Assembly: GCA_020137815.1 (NCBI GenBank)
Contig: CM035356.1
Coordinates: 1,710,232-1,774,231 of the forward strand
Direction: 5' to 3'
Source: Hormiphora californensis
Lineage: Eukaryota; Ctenophora; Tentaculata; Cydippida; Pleurobrachiidae
Length of the DNA: 64,000 nt
Of the stretch, positions 11,742-22,297 are shown one piece after another (position 1 is the stretch's first letter; every line of letters starts with the position of its first letter). Below the pieces are notes generated by a model that did no database searches, was not told the origin of the DNA, and saw only the letters and a list, made by a program, of their open reading frames with translations. Made by a program: the position numbers and the translations under genes.

Positions 11742-12101
11742 ATGGCCCCTGTCGGACGAGGAAAGAAAGCGAAGAAGACGGTCACCAAGTACGTCTTGGA
11801 CTGCACGCATCCTGCTGAAGACAGTATCTTAGACCCTGCTGATTTTGTAACATTCCTGAACTCACGGGTCAAGGTGGCTGGTAAGACGAACAATCTCGGT
11901 AGCAGCATCATGATAACTAAAGAGAAGAACTGTGTGAACCTGAGTGCTGACATTCCACTGTCAAAGAGGTACCTGAAATACCTGACGAAGAAGTACCTGA
12001 AGAAGCAGAACCTGAGGGACTGGTTGAGAGTGGTGTCTAATAGCAAGAATTCCTTTGAGCTCCGATATTTCCAAGTTGACAACGAGGAAACTGAGGAATA
12101 G
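11742..12101 (+). CDS. RPL22: 60S ribosomal protein eL22
   Basis: A single 119-aa reading frame encoding a structural protein of the large ribosomal subunit. Family motifs are plain: [19 protein letters not shown] near the N-terminus, [20 protein letters not shown] and [13 protein letters not shown] in the middle, ELRYFQ and an acidic tail (DNEETEE) at the end. The ATG has a good context (ACCATGG). An acceptor-like ATTTAG lies 12 nt upstream of it, so an untranslated first exon further upstream is likely. The length matches the family. It stands alone between repeats. Confidence 0.97.
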   Translation: MAPVGRGKKAKKTVTKYVLDCTHPAEDSILDPADFVTFLNSRVKVAGKTNNLGSSIMITKEKNCVNLSADIPLSKRYLKYLTKKYLKKQNLRDWLRVVSNSKNSFELRYFQVDNEETEE

Positions 12102-13193
12102 AGTGCAATTGGTTTTTTGTTTTATTCAATTTGAGAAAGGATCGTGTTTTAGTTCTTTGTCCCGCCTCCTCACTGTTCCCATTCACTAAATATCATTACT
12201 GAAAAAGTGTGTAACAGCAGGGAAGCAATATAGGTCTAAACAGAACAATGCAAGCCTACAGAGATAGTAACACTCTACTTGGAACCTCCATAACATGATG
12301 GGTAAGTGAAACAAGTCATTTCTATCGTTACTCAAAAGCAGAAGTTACATCCTTTTTCCAAAATCTAAGGAAACAGTGAGTTTTAGTCAGTGAGATTTAG
12401 TGGGGATAAACCAGAGTTTAATGTACACTCTCGAGATTATGCTCTGAGGGCCTAAATTTATCGACGTGGCGGATGGAAAAATTATTTGAGATGTGAGGTC
12501 TCATCCTTGATGTAATGAGTAGAAAATAATCCGTGTGTTTTCCCTGTTTATTTTCTAAACTCATCACATCAAAGATGAGACCTTACATTTCACTTTAGAC
12601 CCAGACCCTGTGTAATATAATGTATTTTCACTTTCAGGAATGTAACGCAATAAGCCTAAAGAAAACATGCGAAGTTGTGAATTAAAGATGACAATACTGT
12701 GGCAATACAATGGTAAGAGAAATTTAGCTTCTAGATAGATATTCAGAATTTCTCCTCAATAAGCACTCATAAATTATGAGTAAGGGGGAAGAGCCAAAAA
12801 ACTTGTCTCCGAATTCATCCAGAATACGCCAGTAGTTTGTTTTCACAAAACCATCACAGTTTTTGAGCAACAGCCCCGCAACAGCTCGCTAACCGTTACT
12901 TCTTACTAAGCAAGGCTGCTTGTAGCAAGAATACTGTTTTCGACAAAATATCTATTATCCCATTTATTTGCAGGATTCTAAAGAGGCTACATCGGATGGT
13001 AACTCTCATTTGGAAGATGCTGGTAACCCGTGACGTTTTCTTCCTAGTTATTGGTATGAAAATTATTAATATATGAATAATATTAATTATGCCAAAAACT
13101 AACAGAAATTAGTTGGCTGGAAAGTTGAGCACTTGCGTTTTCTAAGTGGTAGCTTTGCCCTCTCCTTACCCTTTCATCATTATCTTCTTTCTT

Positions 13194-13202
<9 letters not shown>
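12102..13202. other. Intergenic stretch downstream of RPL22
   Basis: AT-rich with no supported gene. It contains one hairpin at 12491-12588 and nothing else I can name. Confidence 0.5.
12491..12588. repeat. Imperfect hairpin downstream of RPL22
   Basis: ATGTGAGGTCTCATCCTTGA at the left pairs with the AAGATGAGACCTTACAT region at the right. The stem is about 35 bp with mismatches. Confidence 0.65.

Positions 13203-13260
<58 letters not shown>
13203..13260. repeat. (CT)n microsatellite
   Basis: A nearly pure CT dinucleotide run of about 58 nt. Confidence 0.95.
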
Positions 13261-13263
<3 letters not shown>

Positions 13264-13427
13264 TGCTGGCAAGCACAAAGTTGGCAATCTTCTCTCCAAA
13301 CCATACATGTCATAATTCAGTAACAAGTTTTTTTAAATTGTCGGGACAAAGCTTAGCGCTCAATACACTCAATACACTGTCTAATGGGTCTGAAATTCGG
13401 TAAACAGTGCCACATAGTCTAGATCTA

Positions 13428-14996
13428 TACAAGGTGGGCCACGGATTGTTGGTCATGGTTAGCGAGGTGGTGCAACAAAACGGTGATAGTTGTGAGAATA
13501 AAAATTATGGGAGCACTCTGGATCAATTCCTTGGTAACTTTTTCCATATTTTTTTGTCAAGAATTCGAAAATTCATTTTCCATTCCTTCATTCATTTCTC
13601 GTTCATTCATGATGTGAGCATCCTAATTTTCCATCATTATGCTATTTTTCTTTGGCTTGAATTTATCTTTCCAATGAGCACCATAAAAATGAAATTGAAG
13701 CACCAGGTCACGCAGCAGCTGAGAAAATGTTCATGCATGATTTTGGCTCTTTTTGCGACTTTCAAACAGCTGTATCACGGCTACCTTTCGTTCAATCTTC
13801 TTAAAACTTTGGGAAAACATTGGATAAGCAAAGATCTTTGCTCACAAGAAAAATCAAGGTCAAAGGTCAAGGTTCATTTTTCATTTTTGTTAGTTCATTC
13901 CGTTCATTCAGGAACCAACATCCCTAAAGTGATGAAAAGGTTTGGGTTTTGTTTGGCCCATGTCTTGCAATGAGAGAGAGGTGTAATAGCGTGTTTCCGG
14001 GCTAGTTTGTGGGTGTCCATGTGATCATGATGATATCTGACACCTTTTCTGAGCCATAATTAAGGGATTTTCTCAAATTCAAGCATGTAACTTGGTTTTT
14101 CTGCGACTAGTACCGTGCAACAATGTTATGAGATCTCATAACACCTCAAAAATGATGATTAGCTCAATGAAATGAGTTGATTTATGATCAAAATTGTTCG
14201 TTTTGTTCAATTTGACATCGATTTTAATCCTTTCAATCATAAATCAACTCATTTCATTGAGCCAATCATCATTTTTGATGTTTTATGAGATCTCATAACA
14301 TTGTCGCACAGTACTAATCGCAGAAAAACCAAGTTGCATGCTTAAATTTGAGAAATTCCCTTAATTATGGCTCAGAAAAGGTGTCAGATATCATCATGAT
14401 CACATGGACACCTACAAACTAGCCCGGAAACATGCTATTAGACCTCTCTGTCATTGCAGGATATGGGCCAAACAAAACCCAAACCTTTTCATCACTTTAG
14501 GGATGTTGGTTCCTGAATGAACGGAATGAACTAACAAAAATGAAAAATGAACCTTGACCTTTGACCTTGATTTTTCTTGTGAGCAAAGATCTTTGCTTAT
14601 CCAATGTTTTCCCAACGTTTTAAGAAGATTGAACGAAAGGTAGCCGTGATACAGCTGTTTGAAAGTCGCAAAAAGAGCCAAAATAATGCATGAACATTTT
14701 CTCAACTGCTGCGTGACCTGGTGCTTCAATTTCATTTTTATGGTGCTCATTGGAAAGATAAATTCAAGCCAAAGAAAAATAGCATAATGATGGAAAATTA
14801 GGATGCTCACATCATGAATGAACGAGAAATGAATGAAGGAATGAAAAATGAATTTTCGAATTTTTGACAAAAAATTATGGAAAAAGTTACCAAGGAATTG
14901 ATCCAGAGTGCTCCCATAATTTTTATTCGCACAACTATCACCGTTTTGCCGCACCACCTCGCTAACCATGACCAACAATCCGTGGCCCACCTTGTA
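13428..14996. mobile_element. 1.57-kb long inverted repeat
   Basis: Two arms of about 760 bp, about 95% identical by eye, face each other around a 46-nt loop (14190-14235). The left end is TACAAGGTGGGCCACGGATT and the right end is its complement. Each arm contains an open frame (13407-13973 plus, 14451-14990 minus) giving nearly the same protein in mirror image. That protein is rich in F, H, S and I, with no domain I recognise. I read this as a fold-back element rather than two genes. No target duplication is evident. Confidence 0.8.
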
Positions 14997-16136
14997 ATTA
15001 CACAGGGTGTTCCACGATATTCATGTGTGACCTTCAATTTTGTGTTGTCAATTGGCTCTCTGATATTTGCCAAGGTTAAAAACCAAACCCGTCCTGAAAT
15101 CAAGGATTGATCTGGCTTTTTTGGCTTTTTTTATCTGGCTTTTTTGATCTAGTTTTTTGATCTGTATCTGTTGATCTAGCTTTTTTGGCTTTTTTACCTA
15201 AAAATGTAGGGCCAAAAAAGCCTAAAATAGCCAAACCCGCCCTGAAAGCCGTGATTGATCTGGCCCCAAAGGTTCAAACAAAACTGGGGTTTTAAAAAGT
15301 TCAAGGTCATTCATCAACGTGAAACTATATATTGATGAACTTATTATTTTGAGGGGGAATAAGCCGTTTTCACGAAATTCCTTATGTGGTCACAATGCCG
15401 CCACGGCCCAAAAGCTGACGTTTTTTTCCTTGTTAATATGAAAGTGATTAAAAAAAACTTAACCCGACATTTTATCAAATTTTAGGCCACTTCATCTTCG
15501 AAAATAATGTCATACTTTCGGGGCTACTAGTCACTAGAGCCAGGCAATAACTGAAAGTAGTGCGATTAGTGTGCAAAACGGAAAACTTTTTGTGGATTCA
15601 CACAGTTCCAGTGTAATTCGCTTTTCATATTTGGTATCTGAAAATATGGTTATGGGATATGGTTTGAACTACTTTTGGAACCTTCACATTATAATTTTAA
15701 TTATCTTTCAGGTTGTACGGTACGAATAAAGTGGTCAAGGTTATCTGACATCAAAGACATTCTTTTGAAACCTTCATGGAACTGTATTTTGGGTCATTTT
15801 GACCGGGAAACTTATCGTGCTATACTAAAAAAATCCCTTCATCAAAATGTCTGTTTCCTACATAACGCCACAGAAACTTTATCTGTGTGCGAGATGATGA
15901 AGTAATCAGCTTGATGAGTTTAATTTCTCATTCGTCATATTACAGGCTAGATCTGCTTTTTTTAGTGATGAGAAAAAGGAAATATATTTATCTAAGTCTT
16001 TTGTTAATGTACAAATTTCTAAACATTCTGCCTTGTTAATATTATCTGCAATTTGTGGTCACACCTCCCCCACAAAACAGCCCCTACCCCCCTCTCAGCA
16101 CCCCCTGCCCCCCTCTCAGCACCCCCGTATCATGGC
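14997..16136. other. Spacer upstream of PCF11, with a possible orphan exon
   Basis: 15110-15260 is a low-complexity stretch of TGATCTGGCTTTTTTGGC-like words. An acceptor-like TTTCAG at 15706-15711 opens a frame to 15905 (CTVRIKWSRLSDIKDILLKP at its start) that I cannot assign. From 16076 to 16125 the polypyrimidine/acceptor word CCCCTCTCAGCACCCCC is present twice, just ahead of the PCF11 start. An untranslated or short upstream PCF11 exon could splice there. Confidence 0.4.
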
Positions 16137-19100
16137 ATGAGCTCCGGCCCCTCCAACATTAAGATAACGCGCTTCTATCAAGAGAAGATGAAGCAGGCCG
16201 AGCTAGATGTAAAGAGAGACTACATAGCTAGTTTGAGTGACCTGAAGAGTACAAGCAAACCACTCATAACCACTCTGAGTATTGTGGCGGGGGAGTATAG
16301 GAAATATGGAAGAACCATCACAGATGTGATAGAGAATCATCTTATGAAGGTTCGGGACCTCTGAGATTCATTATACTTGCGAACCGATCGCAAATCTAGA
16401 GAAAACTTCATTTCCTATCCCCAAAATCTTGGTGTCTCATTTCGTGTCTCGTGTTTCAGGCTGTCTCATCCCATAAACTGCCCTGTCTTTATCTGGTAGA
16501 TTCTATCATCAAGAACATTGGTGCGCCGTACATCGACCTCCTCTCCCGGTGTATCGTGAAAATGTTTGTCTCTGCCTTCACAGTGGTGAGTGTGTAACGC
16601 GCGGTCTCTCTTTTCTTATGGAGAGTCCACTACTGCGCGCATCTGGGCAGTAAGCCGCCAGATCACAAACTGCAGTTCCCTCTTCTTCATCAGTGTCACC
16701 CCCTTGGTTACGAAATAACCCCCTGTCACCCCCTTGGTTACGAAATAACCCCCTGTCACCCCCTTGGTTACGAAATAACCCCTTGTCACCTTGGTTACGA
16801 AATAACCCCCTGTCACCCCCTTGGTTACGAAATAACCCCTTGTCGCCAGGGTGATGAGTCCGGCAGAAAGCTCCTTTTCAAACTTCGTTGTACGTGGAAA
16901 GACATATTTTCGTCTGAAAAGTTGCGGGAATTGGATAGCTGTGTCCGGGAGATCGACCCTAATTGGCCGAAATTCGAGGCAGAGACTGGGTCTACAGTTC
17001 ACTTCAATCCGACATTTCTGAAGGTGCACTAACTGATACATGTTATAATAAGTAGATGAGTATTGTATCTCTTGGGTGGCACGTCCCATTTTCACTGTGT
17101 TGTCGTTGGTAGAGTTGTTGCGTGTGTATGATAGAGAGAAAATGGAAACAATATTGAAACACCGTCCTTGCAGTCTAAATCGGAGTCGAAAACGTCGAAA
17201 AGCCAAGTCGATCTAGCAGATGAAGTGCAGAGGGAGGCAAAAAGGATCGAAGAGGTACTAATATATTAGCCCATTTGGTTGAACGTTATACTATTCCGTA
17301 TTTCAACACATTCTCCTCCAGAAAAAGGCGGCTCTCGAGAAGGCTCAAAAGGATTTTGAAATGGAGAAGAAGCGATTTGAGCTGCAAATGCAGCTTAGGG
17401 AGCAGAAGCAGCGCATGCAGGAGGAAAATAAGGTAGTTATAGTGGTGTTCCCCCTCATTACAGGCTAGTGTAGAATATATTCCCACCCTGTCTGGTGGCG
17501 CCAGACTCCAATTCGATTCTCCAACAAGACGCTCAGATTGGGTCTGCGGCGCCAGACAGTTCCCACCCCTCATAGTATGAGTCATTACTTGTTACTTACT
17601 CAACAAGTCATTACGTCATGGTGTAGAATCTGTTCCATGCCCATCCCCGGCTCGGAAGGGTACCACCTGGTGGGGGATCATACACACCCCCCTCACACTG
17701 TTAATAACATACAAATTTGACCATTGCAGGCTACATCAGCATCGCCAGGAATAGTTAAAGGGACTCCTACAAGTACACCCACTGTATCACCTCTCAAACA
17801 TAACAAGGACAAGAGGAAGCTTGAAAAGGCCCCAAAACACTTGGAACAGGTACAAACAATGTCTCCACCCCTTACTCAACCATGTTTTGTGATACTAGGG
17901 GTATGTGTTACACTTTTTTCTATGTGTTGAGAAAGCCACGGCCCAGCCTTTCTGTCTCCCATGATATGTAACCCTATTTCATTCCATTTAGTTGTTGGGA
18001 TATTTATTCATTACCCTTTTCCACAGGAGGCTCCGAAAGGTACCAAAATGACAGCCAGGAAGTCTATAGCTACTGCACCATCAACCATGCCCCAAAAGTT
18101 GGCTAAGGGAACTAAAATACCAAAACTATCTGGTAAGTAGGGGGGTATATTCATAATTGGAATTGCCCGCCACTTTTTGTGTATTTTTTGCTAGAAATCA
18201 AAACTACACAAACTATTTTTCATGTCAGTAGTAAATTCTTTTGTTTATCCCAGGAACTATTATCTATATTATAAAGTACAAATGCGTGGCGTGATGATGG
18301 TGACCTATCCACACGTGCAAATGGTGGGGGTTGCCAAGGAGGTGCCATAGCCCAGCTACTCAGCGGGTGATTGAAGGCTGCACGTGCGGGTTGGTGCAGT
18401 GGGTGAGAGGGGTGCTCCTGGGTGAGGGAGAGTGTATGGATTCGGGTCAACGGGTGCTCTACTTCAACGGGTTTTCTAGTCTATATTATAAAGCAGAGAA
18501 CAGTGCAAGACAAAATTTGGGGGAGGGGGTTTTAGGGATTGCACGTGGAAAATTGACGTGTTGTTAGGGGTGTTTGGTGGGGGGTTTGGGGAGTGCACGT
18601 GCGTGTGTAAAGGTTTTATAAATTTGGGGGATAATAGCTCTTTAGAAAGAGCTTGAGATTATCTTTCTAATGAGCCTTGGTATTTTGAAATTGGCTGAGA
18701 ATTGACTGAGTAATGGGGGAAATGGTGAAAAATGAGGGTAAATGTGGGGTTCTGAACTGCTTCAGATCACAGATTGAGAGAGGGTGAGATGGAGTGAATA
18801 GGGGACGATATGATTCAATAGGGGCCGAGGGGAGTCAATAGGGATAAGAGTGGTGAGGACTGAGGGGAGTCAACAGGGGGAAGGGGGCGTGGAGTATGAT
18901 CTCGCGACCGGAGGTGCCGCGAAGCGGCGCCGTAGGGAGCAAAGTAGGTATGAGCCTGGGATCGGGTGTGATAGTTTTTTGTTCTTTTGCCTGGGCTCTC
19001 TAGTCTATATTATAAAGCAGAGAACAGTGCAAGACAAAATTTGGGGGAGGGGGTTTTAGGGATTGCACGTGGAAAATTGACGTGTTGTTAGGGGTGTTTG

Positions 19101-22100
19101 GTGGGGGGTTTGGGGAGTGCACGTGCGTGTGTAAAGGTTTTATAAATTTGGGGGATAATAGCTCTTTAGAAAGAGCTTGAGATTATCTTTCTAATGAGCC
19201 TTGGTATTTTGAAATTGGCTGAGAATTGACTGAGTAATGGGGGAAATGGTGAAAAATGAGGGTAAATGTGGGGTTCTGAACTGCTTCAGATCACAGATTG
19301 AGAGAGGGTGAGATGGAGTGAATAGGGGACGATATGATTCAATAGGGGCCGAGGGGAGTCAATAGGGATAAGAGTGGTGAGGACTGAGGGGAGTCAACAG
19401 GGGGAAGGGGGCGTGGAGTATGATCTCGCGACCGGAGGTGCCGCGAAGCGGCGCCGTAGGGAGCAAAGTAGGTATGAGCCTGGGATCGGGTGTGATAGTT
19501 TTTTGTTCTTTTGCCTGGGCTCTCTAGTGTACTATAAGACAATCCACACTCGGGAACTAAAGGCATCTTCTTTTTCAGCTACTGATAGAACAAGAAAGGA
19601 GGGATCAGGCGGGAAGCGGCCAAGAGAGAGCGATGGTGATAGTAGCTCAGAAAGGAATACTTCCAAGCGATCCTTACCCTCTGCAACATCTAACGCACCT
19701 CATAGGGTATGTGCCCCTTTTATTAAGATAAGATCAGATTGGCCAAGTATTAGAAAGCTAGTGGTATACCGGCCACCTCGTATATAGTTCAGTTTTGTAT
19801 GGAAATTATTCATTTCAGAGAGATAGTGGCAGTGATATGAGTGTTGATAGTGGTGACGAGGGTCAGATACCACTGAGACCACCGCCGCCTCCTCGACCCA
19901 CCCATTTCAGATCCAACCCGGCGCCCCGAATACCGGTATGTTTGAGACACGTGACATATCTCTTCTTAGAAAAGCGGTAGATCATTCAAAGTTTTTGAAA
20001 TAGTTACTATTTTCCAACACTAGAATTAACATCAACTCTCTTCGCAGGAAGTAGTTGTGGCGCCCTCACCGGAGAAACACTTTGTGCGTCCCCCACCTCC
20101 ATCCGTTATAGTAGCACCAATACCTCCTCGCCCCAAGGCCCCGACTGCAGATCTTCCTCCCAGACCGCCACCTCCCATCCCCGTTAGACCTCCTGCTCCT
20201 GGAGAGGTCTATCAGGATTATAATACCCCTCCTGCCACAAGCCAGGGTGGTTCTCCTCAGTCAAAAGACAGGAACAAGATAACAATAATTGCTCCCACCA
20301 AATTACCCGGCGGTAAGTATCATCTTATAACACTCGGAACAAGATTTTTAATATCTTCTCTGGCTGCTAATCTCACTTTCTCTCTCACACATACACGCCC
20401 TACTGTACAACAGTGAAGGGGAAACATACAGCGGGCAGATCACGGTTGTGGAAGAATGGATTGGTTAAATATCAATGATGAGATCTTGTTCAGGATTAAA
20501 TAGGGAGGAAAAACCCAGAGGTTGTCGGTTCGAGCCCGGCCCTCGCCAGATATTTTTCTAATTTTCCTCCCTATTTAATCCTGAACAAGATCTCATCATT
20601 GATATCTTATAACACTGTAACACTTTTGGGTGACAAGTCCTAATTTCCCAAAAACAGTGTTTTCACTATTATAGCTGGTAACAACCTTTTACGTTGTTTA
20701 GTATTACTCTGTTGTAAATGTCTTTTTCTCTGATAGCATCCTCTCATTCAACCATTTAATGGTTTATCCTCTTCCCAACAGCAGATGAAGAGTTGAGACA
20801 CGCCTTTGACGAGGAGCAGCCCCGAGACCCCCGCGGGGCAGCAGGGCCACCAGAGGACCCTAGAGCTCGTGATTACAAGCAGGCCCCTGACTACAGAGAG
20901 CCTGAACAATGGCCGAGAGATCCGAGGGGTGCAAGATCAGAAAGGGGCCGACCAAATGTGGAGAGGGGCCGATCTAGTGTAGAGAGGAATGTCGGGGGCC
21001 GATCTAGTGTGGAGAGGAACAGCCGGGATTCAGACGATGGGGCTCCCGTTGGAAATATGAAGTGGAGAGACAGGGGACCGATACGGGGTGGCAGTAAAGG
21101 GAGGAGAGGAGGGGGCCGTGGTCGTTCACCACCCGCTGAAAACAGGAAGTACTATGGGGCTAATGTGAAGGATTTGAAGGCTAATGCAGTCCCCCAGAAG
21201 GACCTTCCTGAGATCCTGATGTTTGATAAAGATCCTCCACCAGTTGAAAAGAACTTTACAATTGATAGGTAGGTCCACACACTGCACCCCTCCCCAGTCC
21301 CCGTACACAATGTTCTCACACGAGACAATACGGGCGACAATACAAGAGTCTTGAATTTTCTCGTTGATAAACTGTCACATTCGATTCCTCTCTACTTCAC
21401 AGGAGTGTATTAGACTCACTCCTCTACTTCACAGGAGACCAAAAGAGCGGAATGCAGCTGATGATGACCCTACCTTCCTTGGTTTTAATGACAAGAACAA
21501 CCCTGGTCACTGGTCTAACAGACCTGCCCCTGCACCCTCAGTGAGAGGGATACCACCCCGACCTGCTGACCTGCCTCACCGCTACCTGGTGAAACAAGAG
21601 TACAATCTGGCTCAAGTGAACCGGCTCTTTAGAGTGGTATGTGACACACCTCTTACTAGTACATCTCCATCTCTTACTAGTAGTATGTAGTGTCACACTA
21701 ACAATATTCCTCATACATCAGGCAGAACAAGATTTCAATGATAATGTTATTGATGCTTCTGAATTCAAGGCTCTACGAGATGACATCACCTATAATTTCC
21801 CCGGATTCCGATTCCCACGGCCCAATAGGACCCCCTCGGCCGGGGTGGTAGTGGCGAGACCCCGGCCTGCCCCTCGTCCCGGACCTCGGTTTACCACACC
21901 TACTGTCCGTATTGAAGCACCTGCTAAGAGGGCAGTGGCTCCCCCACCTCCCAAACATATCGATGCAGCCTCCATATTTGAACAGTTGATACAATCTGGG
22001 CTTGTGAAGAAACCTCCTCCTTTCAAACTAACCTTCAAACACATTATGAAGTAAGTGGGGTCGTTATGATTTCAATGCCCAACTAACAGACTTTTTAATG

Positions 22101-22260
22101 TCCCCATCTGTGACTGTGTCATGTCGCTTGTCGCTTGTTATTTAACAAGGCAAATTTCTTGAATGGATTCTGGAATGTCTGCTTGTACATGTGACACAGT
22201 TGCGAGCGTGTGTTTCTGTGTGGTTCAGACAATACGTCGTATCTATTATTTCTCTCTCCA

Positions 22261-22297
<37 letters not shown>

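Noticed and set aside
13407-13973. 188-codon open frame as a gene
   Set aside because: It is the left arm of a 1.57-kb inverted repeat, mirrored by the 179-codon frame at 14451-14990. No domain, and composition typical of AT-rich chance frames.
20512-20550. tRNA gene
   Set aside because: Only a 3' half is present; upstream sequence is the arm of a fold-back element with no D-arm or A-box.
21403-21434. First of two duplicated acceptors as the PCF11 exon 12 start
   Set aside because: Starting at 21403 adds GAGTGTATTAGACTC, which introduces a stop or shift in the phase needed. The acceptor at 21433-21434 keeps the frame (RRPKERNAADD).
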